From: Pomphorhynchus laevis
Taxonomy: Eukaryota; Acanthocephala; Palaeacanthocephala; Echinorhynchida; Pomphorhynchidae
Length of the DNA: 64,000 bases
Assembly: GCA_012934845.2 (NCBI GenBank)
Contig: WNNJ02003376.1
Location: forward strand, 34,633 to 98,632
Direction of reading: 5' to 3'
The notes under the pieces: generated by a model
The model's input: only the letters and a program-made list of their open reading frames with translations
Databases searched by the model: none
What the model was told of the DNA's origin: nothing
Shown: positions 55,488 to 64,000 of the stretch, piece after piece
Layout: every line of letters starts with the position of its first letter
Position numbering within the stretch: the stretch's first letter is position 1
Position numbers and translations under genes: made by a program

Positions 55488-57438
55488 TTAAAGAAAGCCA
55501 ATATCATTACATATTGTTGCAATTCTTAAAATTTCATTATTTAATGTATTATATTTTATATTATATGGTATGCATGAATGCTCATGCAAAAATATGTTTC
55601 TTGTAAATTTAAATATGTCATCTTTACGATATAAATTAACAGTAGTTTTAGTTAATGTTAATTTAATGTTCATATTTAGATATACACCTATATCATTAAT
55701 ATTGGTTTTGTTAAGAATAAGGCTTTCTGGATAAATGTGCTCACTAATTGAATAAAAATTATTAGAATTAAATACACATATATCATCAATGTATCGAAAC
55801 ATATATTTCATATATTTAATTGTTTAGATTTAGTTTTTACACAGTTATGAACAAATTCATATTCTATAAAGCTTAAAAACAAGTCAGCTATAATTGGGCT
55901 ACTATTACCACCCATTAGAACACCTTTTACTTGTCTAAATATAGATGTCCCTACTTTTAAATAATTTTGATTTATCAAAATATTTAAGGATTCTATTAAT
56001 TCAATTTTATCCATATATGTATATTTACTTGATGGTTTTTTTGTTAGATAGGCGTTATAATAATTATAACATATATATGTATATCTTTTTCCGAATATAA
56101 GATTAATTAATTTTACTAACGCTTCTTTAATATCTACTAAATCTAGATTTGTATAAAGCGTACTAAAATCGTATGTATTTATATTTCGAAAATTTGTTCC
56201 TTTTGTCTGTTCTGAAAATTCTTTTGTAGAATTAATACTGAAATAGTGTTTTATACCAGTATTAATTTCGATTACCTTGCAATATTTTTTAAAGTGTGCT
56301 TTAATTACTTTAAGTATTTTATTCATATAGACAGAAAGTGGTTCTAATGTACATTTAAACGCACTACATATGAAACTAGGTTTTATTGGATTTTTATGTA
56401 ATTTTGGATTCCAATATAATATAGGTATAGTTTTATTATCTGATTCAACCTTTATACCCTTTTATCCATTATAAAGCAGTGACTTGTAATAATTGTTTCT
56501 AAACTCAACTCACTACTTTCATATGTTGGATTTACATTTAAATCATTAGAATTAACCTCTTTCATTACTGTATCATAATAAAGCTTTTTGCATATGAAGA
56601 CAAAGTTATTACTAGCTTTATCAATAGTTATTATTATATAGTTATCCTTTAATTTAGTAAGTTCTTTATACATATCTTTATTAATTTTATCTTTCCTTTT
56701 ATAATTGTTTGTTATTTTTAGTTTATTTTTAATTTTATCAAATATATAATCTTTCCAAATATTTTTCTTAGATATATTCGAGCTTTCACTATTAATCAGC
56801 TTACTAAAGTAATCATTTAAGTTATTATATAACGACTTGTAAATTCTATTTTTGTCGTTGTTATTATTTAATCTATATTTATACCCTTTTGATAGCAGCT
56901 TTCTTAATTTACAATTTTCAATTAATTCTAGATTATGGGTACATATATGTTCATTTATTTGATCAAAACTAAGACTTTTACAATTGCATTCTGTTTCCAT
57001 TATGTTTCTAATATTATCGTTCCATATTGATTTTAATTCTTTAGTATAATTACAAATTTTTCGTCCTTATGGTGGTAGGAGGTTATACCTTATTTTAGGA
57101 ATATATTTACTTAAATCTAACCCTCTTATTTCTTTAATTTTAGAATTATTTAAAAGTCCGGATATATTTATGTTATCTATACATTTATTAATGAAGTTTA
57201 TGGTTAATGTATATTTTCTATTGTTATTATTAACATTTATTCTACGATTATAGTATTTTGTATTACAATAACTGTCTATTATACAACTTAGCCTATCATA
57301 GTCGTTTATTAATTTTTGATTTATTGAACATATGATATCTTTAGAAAAACTTCTTATATTTACATAAAGATCTTTTAGCTTATTATCTCTTAAAAGTTGT
57401 TTTAATATTTCTAATAAATCAAATGTCAAAGATTTCAA
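55488..57438 (-). pseudogene. Full-length RT of the long arm, copy E, decayed
   Basis: Frames 57,067-57,438, 56,452-57,000, 55,808-56,326 and 55,488-55,811. The first two are the same as in D; the last two differ by further changes. Motifs DKASNNFVFICKK, YDFSTLYTN, QVKGVLMGGNSSP and FRYIDDICVF are present. Interruptions shared with D date from before duplication. Additional ones are private to E. Confidence 0.82.
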
Positions 57439-58173
57439 CGTAAATTTGACTCATTTGTAATTATTTATTTCAAGATTTACTTTTGATGTTAAAATTTGAA
57501 TCCTTAATAATTCCATGGGTATTATTGCTTGTAGAAAAAAGTTCTATTTTTGTAGAATACGATGCTTTTTCTTATCTTAAAGGGTGTAGATAGAAACATT
57601 GATCTAAATCTTGTCAATTTTTAAAGTATGTTTATGTAAAATTATTTATTTTCGAATACCTTATGCTACTGGCTTATCTTTAAAAATATTGTGTGATTTT
57701 GGTATTTTTCTATTATGTATGGTAATTATCAATGCATTTTTATATTCATTATTTCGATTAACAAAGCATTTTTATTTATCGTTAAATTTGTCACTGCACA
57801 TACACTATCAAAATAAGGAATATTTTTACCCACACCTTAATAATTAAATTCTTTTCAAAGTCCTAAATTTATATCTTCTAATTAGTGAGGTATATCAACC
57901 TAATTACTTTGCTATTATAATTTTTCATTACTTTGTCTGATTTTGTGATGTATAAGAGTTCTTGCTTTAAATTCTTAAGTTCTAATTCTTGATTTTTAAA
58001 ATCACCTAATTACTACAGCAGTAGTTTAAAATTTGAGAATGAAAAATCGTAAACTATAAGACAATTTGTCCATGATTTTTCTCAGCACATCCGTGCAATA
58101 CTATTATATATATTTGAATGAAGAGGTTAACTGCTTTCGGGATCCGTTGTAGGTTGCTTTCATTATATTAAAT

Positions 58174-58300
58174 TGAATATTAACCGAAGAAAAGAAGGAC
58201 AATTATTGTATATTTACACAAATATTTATTGATATATTTTCATGTAAATATACAATAATTGCCTTTCTTTTCTTCGGTTAATATTCAATTTAATATATAT
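58174..58300. repeat. Hairpin of the short-arm unit in copy E
   Basis: Reverse-complement counterpart of 45,003-45,127, with about 50-bp arms. Confidence 0.85.
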
Positions 58301-58667
58301 ATCCCCCGTTTACTTATTAGTAACAACTATAATGCCGTTTCGCTCTACGATCCTTACACTGGCTGCAATAATATTTATGTAATATACTGCCGAATAACTT
58401 TTGTGATCGCTTGTGGATTGAAGCTCGTCTTATAATAATTATCCTTATGATGAACCCTTCTAAACTGTGATGAAATATCCCTGAACACTCTTAAAATCTT
58501 GACCCTACAGATGGACTGTGATGGTTTCCAATACCAAGTTATGTCGGCTTCCCCCGTTTACTTATTAGTAACAACTATAATGCCGTATCGCCTTTGGGAT
58601 CCGGGAGATGGCTGCAATAATATAAATTAAATTCAATTTATAAACTGCATTCGGTTAATATTACTCT

Positions 58668-59882
58668 ATGACTAAAATATTTATGAAATATTCTAATGAT
58701 TTAAATGTAAATCCAACATATGAACGTAGTGAGTTGAGTTTAGAAACAATTATTACAAGTCACTGTTCTATAATGGATAAAAAGGGTATAAAGGTTGAAT
58801 TAGATAATAAAACTATACCTATATTATATTGGAATCCAAAATTACATAAAAATCCAATAAAACCTAGGTTCATATGTAGTGCGTTTAAATGTACATTAAA
58901 ACCACTTTCTGTCTATATGAATAAAATACTTCAAGTAATTAAAGCACATTTTAAAAAATATTGCAAGGTAATCGAAATTAATACTGGTATAAAACACTAT
59001 TTCAGTATTAATTCTACAAAAGAATTTTTAGAACAGACAAAAGGAATAAATTTTCAAAATATAAATACATACGATTTTAGTACGCTTTATACAAATCTAG
59101 ATTTAGTAGATATTAAAGAAGCGTTAGTAAAATTAATTAACCTTATATTCGGAAAAAGATATACATATATATGTTATAATAATTATAACGCCTATCTAAC
59201 AAAAATTAAACCATCAAATAAATATAAATATATGGATAAAATTGAATTAATAGAATCCTTAAATATTTTGATAAATCAAAATTATTTAAAAGTAGGGACA
59301 TCTATATTTAGACAAGTAAAAGGTGTTCTAATGAGTTGTAATAGTAGCCCAATTATAGCTGACTTGTTTTTAAGCTTTATAGAATATGAATTTGTTCATA
59401 ACTGTGTAAAAACTAAATCTAAACAATTTAAATATATGAAATATATGTTTCGATACATTGATGATATATGTGTATTTAATTCTAATAATTTTTATTCAAT
59501 TAGTGAGCACATTTATCCAGAAAGCCTTATTCTTAACAAAACCAATATTAATGATATAGGTGTATATCTAAATATGAACATTAAATTAACATTAACTAAA
59601 ACTACTGTTAATTTATATCGTAATAATGACATATTTAAATTTACAATAAACATATTTTTGCATGAGCATTCATGCATACCATATAATATAAAATATAATA
59701 CATTAAATAATGAAATTTTAAGAATTGCAACAATATGTAATGATATTGGCTTTCTTCAAAATCATTTAAATAATTTAATAGATACATATTTTAAACTAGG
59801 TTACTATAAAAATAACATCAAGCAGAAAATAGTAAAATATATAAATCAACACAATAATATAAAGAATAAATTTAAACTCTAA
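58668..59882 (+). CDS. PLE-related reverse transcriptase, 5'-truncated form, intact frame (404 aa)
   Basis: Open from MTKIFMKYSN to the natural stop after NKFKL. Motifs YWNPKLHKNP, YDFSTLYTN and FRYIDDICVF are as in copy A. The palm loop reads GVLMSCNSSP instead of GVPMGGNSSP, so two glycines that are normally conserved are changed. The N-terminal third found in the long arm (Cys-containing region and DKASNNF motif) is absent. An intact frame beside a decayed full-length partner in the same element is unusual. Whether it is translated or active is unknown. Confidence 0.82.
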   Translation: MTKIFMKYSNDLNVNPTYERSELSLETIITSHCSIMDKKGIKVELDNKTIPILYWNPKLHKNPIKPRFICSAFKCTLKPLSVYMNKILQVIKAHFKKYCKVIEINTGIKHYFSINSTKEFLEQTKGINFQNINTYDFSTLYTNLDLVDIKEALVKLINLIFGKRYTYICYNNYNAYLTKIKPSNKYKYMDKIELIESLNILINQNYLKVGTSIFRQVKGVLMSCNSSPIIADLFLSFIEYEFVHNCVKTKSKQFKYMKYMFRYIDDICVFNSNNFYSISEHIYPESLILNKTNINDIGVYLNMNIKLTLTKTTVNLYRNNDIFKFTINIFLHEHSCIPYNIKYNTLNNEILRIATICNDIGFLQNHLNNLIDTYFKLGYYKNNIKQKIVKYINQHNNIKNKFKL

Positions 59883-59982
59883 AGTGGCAAATTTTTATGG
59901 ATGGATAATAAATAATATACTTTGCATTAGAATAAGATACTAGATAGTTATTTCAGAGGAAATACATCATTAGCATGTATTT

Positions 59983-60039
59983 GGCCCCGCTGCTATGTTG
60001 GGTAGAGGAGTTAGGGGCCGAAACCTGATAGCATAGCAG
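59983..60039 (+). promoter_or_regulatory. Pseudoknot-capable motif in the RT 3' region, copy E
   Basis: Helix 1: GGCCCC (59,983-59,988) with GGGGCC (60,014-60,019). Helix 2: CTGCTATG (59,990-59,997) with CATAGCAG (60,032-60,039). The strands interleave in the order 1-2-1'-2', the topology of an H-type pseudoknot and of the HDV ribozyme fold. Convincing P3 and P4 hairpins are not visible. Confidence 0.55.
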
Positions 60040-60415
60040 TTCCTCCTGATGACCTCTAATTCTTATTCTGATACTACGTCTGTTATTTATTAGTCAATTC
60101 ATAAAAATAACTTTTTAAATTTCAATTTTTTATTTTAATTTGATATAAATTATAGAAAATCTAAAAACAATCATTAATTTTAATATTTAATTATTAAATT
60201 TTGATTTAGCGCTATTATTTTTTTATAATTATATTAAAAACGTAGACTCAGTTAGCTGATTTGATCATTACATTTTTTGTCGAGCTCCCCATTAATAAAA
60301 GAAATTACAATATAGATACTGTATATTAACTAAATCGTATAAATACAAATATATATTCCGTTAAAATTACATTCGTGTGCCATCTAATCCTATGCATAGG
60401 CATAAACAATTATCC

Positions 60416-60576
60416 ACACGAGAAAAGTTCTTTTTATATAAATTTTAAAACGTTTTCGGTCATACAAATTGGCCTTTTTTGAGATAAAAAGGGTCACTAT
60501 CTTAAAATGGGGCATTGTTTATGACCGATACGTTATAAAATTTATGTAAAAAGAATTCTTCTCGTGTAGATAATAT
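60416..60576. repeat. MITE-like element with ~50-bp inverted repeats
   Basis: The left arm CACGAGAAAAGTTCTTTTTA continues through CGTTTTCGGTCATA; the right arm is its imperfect complement, ending TTCTTCTCGTGTAGA. No coding content. Confidence 0.75.
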
Positions 60577-62600
60577 ATAATGCCTAAGCAAATAGTAAGT
60601 ATAAATGCTGGTTAAGTTGATAAACTTAAAAGAATATTTTATTGAAAGCTTCCCATTTTATAATAAGGATCAAATTGTTTTAATAACTTTTAATTAATGA
60701 CCAGAGTAGAATCGCTTGCACGTACAAATTTCTCACTGATATATTGATTAATTTCTTAGCTTTAATTCTTTAATTATGCATACATTAAAATGATAAGAAT
60801 AAATAAAATGTAAATAACATCGGAAATTAATAAATGATACTGATGAGCTACTAAAGTAAATTAGTCGATTTTATTGTAGATAACGTTTTATACAATTCAC
60901 AAGCCGAATAAATGTATAACGACTTAAATATGTATCTTCATCGAATATTTATTTAGCATATAAAAAACAATAATGATATTTATTTAAACTTTATTTGCTG
61001 TATGTGGTAATATTTCAAAGGTTCGCAAATTTATAACTGCATTACTACAGACAAAAGAGCGATCATGACAATTTAATTGGTAAATTTGTAAATAACGTTG
61101 TAAAATAGTAAAATACAGCAGATCTGTGTCCAGAATGAGACATGCTTGTCACATTCTATATTAAATGAGATATCCCTATTAGCATATAATCGCAATTATT
61201 CACGACAGACAGGAAGACTGAGTATAAATAATAAGCATCGCGTTAAGGCAAATAGCGATAACCTATTATGGTAATCAACAAAAAGGCTGAGTTGCTGACA
61301 ATTTAAATTTATGATACGTACAAACTAAGTGCAGAAAACTCAGTACGATCAATATAGCGAACAAAATTTGTACAATGTTTGGAAAGTTATCTTCTTATCA
61401 CTACGTTAAGTTAACAATATTCATCTTGTTTGTTCAAGACTGCTGTCCATAAACTGTACTTTTACAGCAGTGACTATTATTGGATTACTTGACAACTAAA
61501 CATCAGCTATTTCAAGTGACGTGATAATTATTATCACTACACTACTGTTGGTTATGAAAGTATAAGATATACGGTGAAAGAAGGATATCAGTGATATTTA
61601 TTCAAAATGCAATTGTATCATAATGCTGAAAATTTTACTTAAAAATTACCAGTCAATTGTTGTATGTTTGCTACGTTACGGTTTAGTGAGTGTAATCGAG
61701 CAATTATCTTCTCGCTATTACAATAAAATATTCAAAAACTCCCAACGCTTTTATGTCGAACTTAACGAATAAAATTAACATTATTTTTATAGTGCAAATC
61801 GAACAATTGTGAAATTGCTACTGCATTTACACAATCCCCAATCGATTTATACTCTTATTATTAATTAAGAGTTTATTATTAAGTGACGATTTATACTCTT
61901 ATTATCATTAAGTGACATCAATGATGCAATTAAATTTTAAAAAGCTTAAAATGTCTAAAGTGTAAATATCGTTTACAGCTGCGCTAATCATTAGTATGTG
62001 TGAACGAGTTATGCAGTAACTTTGTAATGAAGATCATAACTATATCTTTCAATTTATCAATCTCTTTCAGTGTATGTGCAAAACCTAAATTCAAGTAAAA
62101 CTTCCTAAAAATTAATATCGCGGTTTGTTTGATGATACCGACTCTCGTTCAATTACTGTAGCTGTTAAATATCAAAGTATTTTTTGCATATTATACTTAG
62201 AGAAAACTGAATGTTCTTTGTTATGTTCTTACTAAGTGGAGATGAGCTTAGAATCGTTTGAAAACTAATTGCATAAATTTGAAGTTCTTGCCCGCCGTTC
62301 TGTTGATAATATTCTAATATGAGTCATATTTTAACTATAACAGTTGACTACGAAATGTAGAGTAGGTAGTAACCTTTAAAATTGGCAGCTAATATACTAT
62401 ACTGTAATACCATGCACTTAAATAAAGTTAGCCAAGCATTAATTGTTATTATGCTTTCCAAGTTTAGACTGGAAACCAATATTATCAAATTTTATTAGGC
62501 GCCAAAATGTTTTTTGTTTTAAATATTAATTTATATTAGAAATATTAATTTATATTAATATTAATTTATATTAATATTAATTTATACTTGAAAAACTATA
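60577..62600. other. Intron or 5' flank, no recognisable feature
   Basis: Searched on the minus strand for upstream RapGEF exons without success. AT-rich DNA with short TATTAATTTATA repeats at 62,520-62,585. Confidence 0.5.
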
Positions 62601-62815
62601 AAAAAATAAAATTTAAATAATTATTGGAGCTGGATCAAATAAAAGAGAAAATTAATTTTGATATTTCGCTAACTTCTATTAGCATCTTCAGAAAATTACT
62701 TCTGAAGATGCTAACAGAAGTTAGCGAAATATCAAAAATAATTTCCTCTTTTCTTTAATCCAGCTCTAATGATTATTTATCAATAATGGATCATTATCAA
62801 CTATTTAAAATAATG
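62601..62815. repeat. Foldback element with two hammerhead-like cores
   Basis: Arms TTATTGGAGCTGGATCAAAT and the complement. Right-arm core: CTGAAGA (62,702-62,708), perfect stem GCTAAC/GTTAGC (62,710-62,715 and 62,720-62,725), GAAA (62,726-62,729). The left arm holds the mirror core on the minus strand. Outer sequence is shared with the foldback at 54.7-54.9 kb. Confidence 0.8.
62702..62733 (+). ncRNA. Hammerhead-ribozyme-like core
   Basis: CTGAAGA fits the CUGANGA consensus. A six-pair stem II and GAAA follow, then TATC. Helices I and III are not obvious, as in the minimal PLE-type hammerheads. Best preserved of the set. Confidence 0.5.
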
Positions 62816-63129
62816 TAATTATGATTATGACAAGATTATGAATGTGTTAATAATTATAATTATGTCACGATTAGTAGTAATTGACTGGCTAAAATGATGT
62901 GGTTGTTGCAAAGGTCCAAATACATTGACTATCACTGTGTTTCAAAATCGAAACAACGAGGCATTATCTCTTTTCATTGCAAATATAGTGTACGCTAGAT
63001 TCCCGCGACATGATGTCAACGATTCATAATTGTGTTGCATTCCTTTCTATTTCCTTAGTAGATTAACGACCACAAATCAAAGATTCGAAGCCTATTAGCA
63101 CGTAAATTTGCATAAAATATTATCATCAG

Positions 63130-63295
63130 TTGGCTCTTTCTCCGAGAGAAATAAGAAAAAGTATTATTTTTGAATTTTCGCCAATACTATTGGCCTCTTG
63201 AGGAAACGCTCAGTGTTTTCTGAAGAGTCCAACAGCATTGGCGAAATTTCGAAAATAATACTATTTATCTTATTTTTATCGGATAAAGAGGAAAC
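63130..63295. repeat. Foldback element with hammerhead-like core
   Basis: Imperfect arms around 63,160-63,200 and 63,228-63,290. Core: CTGAAGA (63,220-63,226), stem CCAA/TTGG (63,229-63,232 and 63,238-63,241) extended by G-C across a bulge, GAAA (63,243-63,246). Confidence 0.65.
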
Positions 63296-63812
63296 TAATG
63301 ATTACATTTTCTCCGAACACAATTTTAAAAGATAAAAATTATTTTCATTATAAAAATTAGCGCATTTGAAAGACCGTTATTAGAGCGTAAGTGTCAGCTG
63401 TCCCACCAGATATGGAAAACATTTTTGTAAGTGTCACGTGAAAAACATGAAATATACAAAGAGCACTGGTACAGTAAAATATATGAGATCAATTGTTTAC
63501 AAAATGCCTAAAGGATTGTTTTATCTCTTACGATATTTTAGATAAAATGCGTAGACTCAATTAAGTGTTCTCGTTAATTGTGGTAAAACCATCAAAAGCT
63601 GATTTAAGAAGTCAATTTGACCACATATTATTTAACTCAACCAGGCTGAGAGGCTTGTTCGAGATTTTTTAAATCAAGGGACGTGAAAACGATAAATAAT
63701 ACAATTGGAACAATTACATGTTTTTTAAATCTCAAAAAACTACATCCAGAATACGTGTCAGCAGAACAAAAATGCTCTACTTTCGCTATTCGTAATTATA
63801 AAGATCGTACTA
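63296..63812. other. No recognisable feature
   Basis: AT-rich noncoding sequence up to the terminal repeat at the window edge. Confidence 0.4.
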
Positions 63813-64000
63813 TGAAGATCACATCAGCTAACTGAGTCTATGTATTTTATATAATTATAAAATAAACAAAGCATAATAATGCTAAATCAAAATTTAATAA
63901 TTAAATAATAAAATTAATAATTGTTTTTAGATTTTCTATAATTTAAATCAAGTTAAAATAAAAAATTGAAATTTAAAATAAACGTTATTATAATATATAA
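63813..64000 (+). repeat. Left terminal repeat of the composite-RT family, running off the window
   Basis: TCAC-ATCAGCTAACTGAGTC, then the same AT tract as copies A and D (GCTAAATCAAAATTTAATAA). A further copy may continue beyond 64,000. Confidence 0.8.

Larger units (their letters stand above)
54974..60264 (-). mobile_element. Copy E: second, inverted copy of the palindromic composite element
   Basis: Ends TCAA-ATCAGCTAACCGAG (54,974) and CTCAGTTAGCTGAT-TTGA (60,264). It is the reverse complement of copy D in full: long arm 54,974-57,438, centre to 58,080, PLE-derived 80 bp, hairpin, leader repeats, short arm to 60,264. It shares D's internal defects in the long-arm RT, the same centre and the same junctions. 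Flanks outside the ends are unrelated to D's. With D it forms 5.3-kb inverted repeats around 6.7 kb of DNA containing two RapGEF exons. Confidence 0.88.

Noticed and set aside
59940-60060. Hammerhead ribozyme in the composite termini (CCGAAACC and CCTGATGACC boxes)
   Set aside because: The boxes are in the order GAAA then CTGATGA, with too little sequence between them for helices III and I; the interleaved helices explain the sequence better.
1-64000. tRNA, rRNA, CRISPR, bacterial operon features
   Set aside because: Nothing in the sequence supports any of these; the window is an intron-rich animal locus.

Overview
The window looks like one long stretch of an AT-rich invertebrate animal genome. 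On the minus strand it carries a large part of a single host gene, an orthologue of RAPGEF2/RAPGEF6 (PDZ-GEF; Drosophila Gef26/dizzy), a guanine-nucleotide exchange factor for Rap GTPases. Sixteen coding exons can be placed between 53,912 and 996. They have consistent splice sites and one open frame of 794 codons, covering a cyclic-nucleotide-binding-like domain, RasGEF-N, PDZ, RA and most of the RasGEF (CDC25) domain. The first exons lie above 53,912, perhaps beyond the window, and the C-terminal end lies beyond position 1. The species cannot be named from the sequence. The exon-intron gene, AT-rich introns, Penelope-like elements and R2-type LINEs fit an invertebrate with a fast-evolving, repeat-rich genome.

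Everything else lies in the introns, which are packed with broken retroelements. From left to right: Penelope-like element (PLE) remnants at about 4-5.6 kb and 6.6-8.3 kb; a LINE with an apurinic-type endonuclease at 8.3-11.95 kb; another PLE remnant at 13.1-13.7 kb; a reverse-transcriptase (RT) element (copy A) at 14.1-16.35 kb joined to two more PLE remnants (16.35-18.9 kb) and a tandem array (18.9-19.9 kb); an old Ty3/gypsy LTR element at 22.7-25.5 kb; two R2-like LINEs with restriction-like endonucleases at 26.5-29.8 kb and 30.5-33.6 kb; then the compact host exons (35.2-42.9 kb). Further right are copy D (43.0-48.3 kb), LINE pieces at 49.4-51.3 kb, an RTE-type LINE at 52.1-53.06 kb, copy E (54.97-60.26 kb) and several foldback elements up to 64 kb.

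The most striking object is the element seen as D and E. It is about 5.3 kb, ends in inverted terminal repeats beginning TYAR-ATCAGCTAACTGAGTC, and contains two outward-facing copies of one PLE-related RT. One copy is full-length and decayed. The other is 5'-truncated, and is an intact ~404-405-codon frame in A and E. D and E are opposite-orientation copies that share internal lesions but not flanks, so the palindromic structure seems to have moved as a unit. Copy A keeps one junction in what may be the pre-composite state, where the short RT unit runs directly into PLE sequence. Loose ends of the same family occur at eight or more other places. Their terminal region carries an interleaved two-helix (pseudoknot) motif, and separate foldback repeats carry hammerhead-ribozyme-like cores (CUGANGA, stem II, GAAA).
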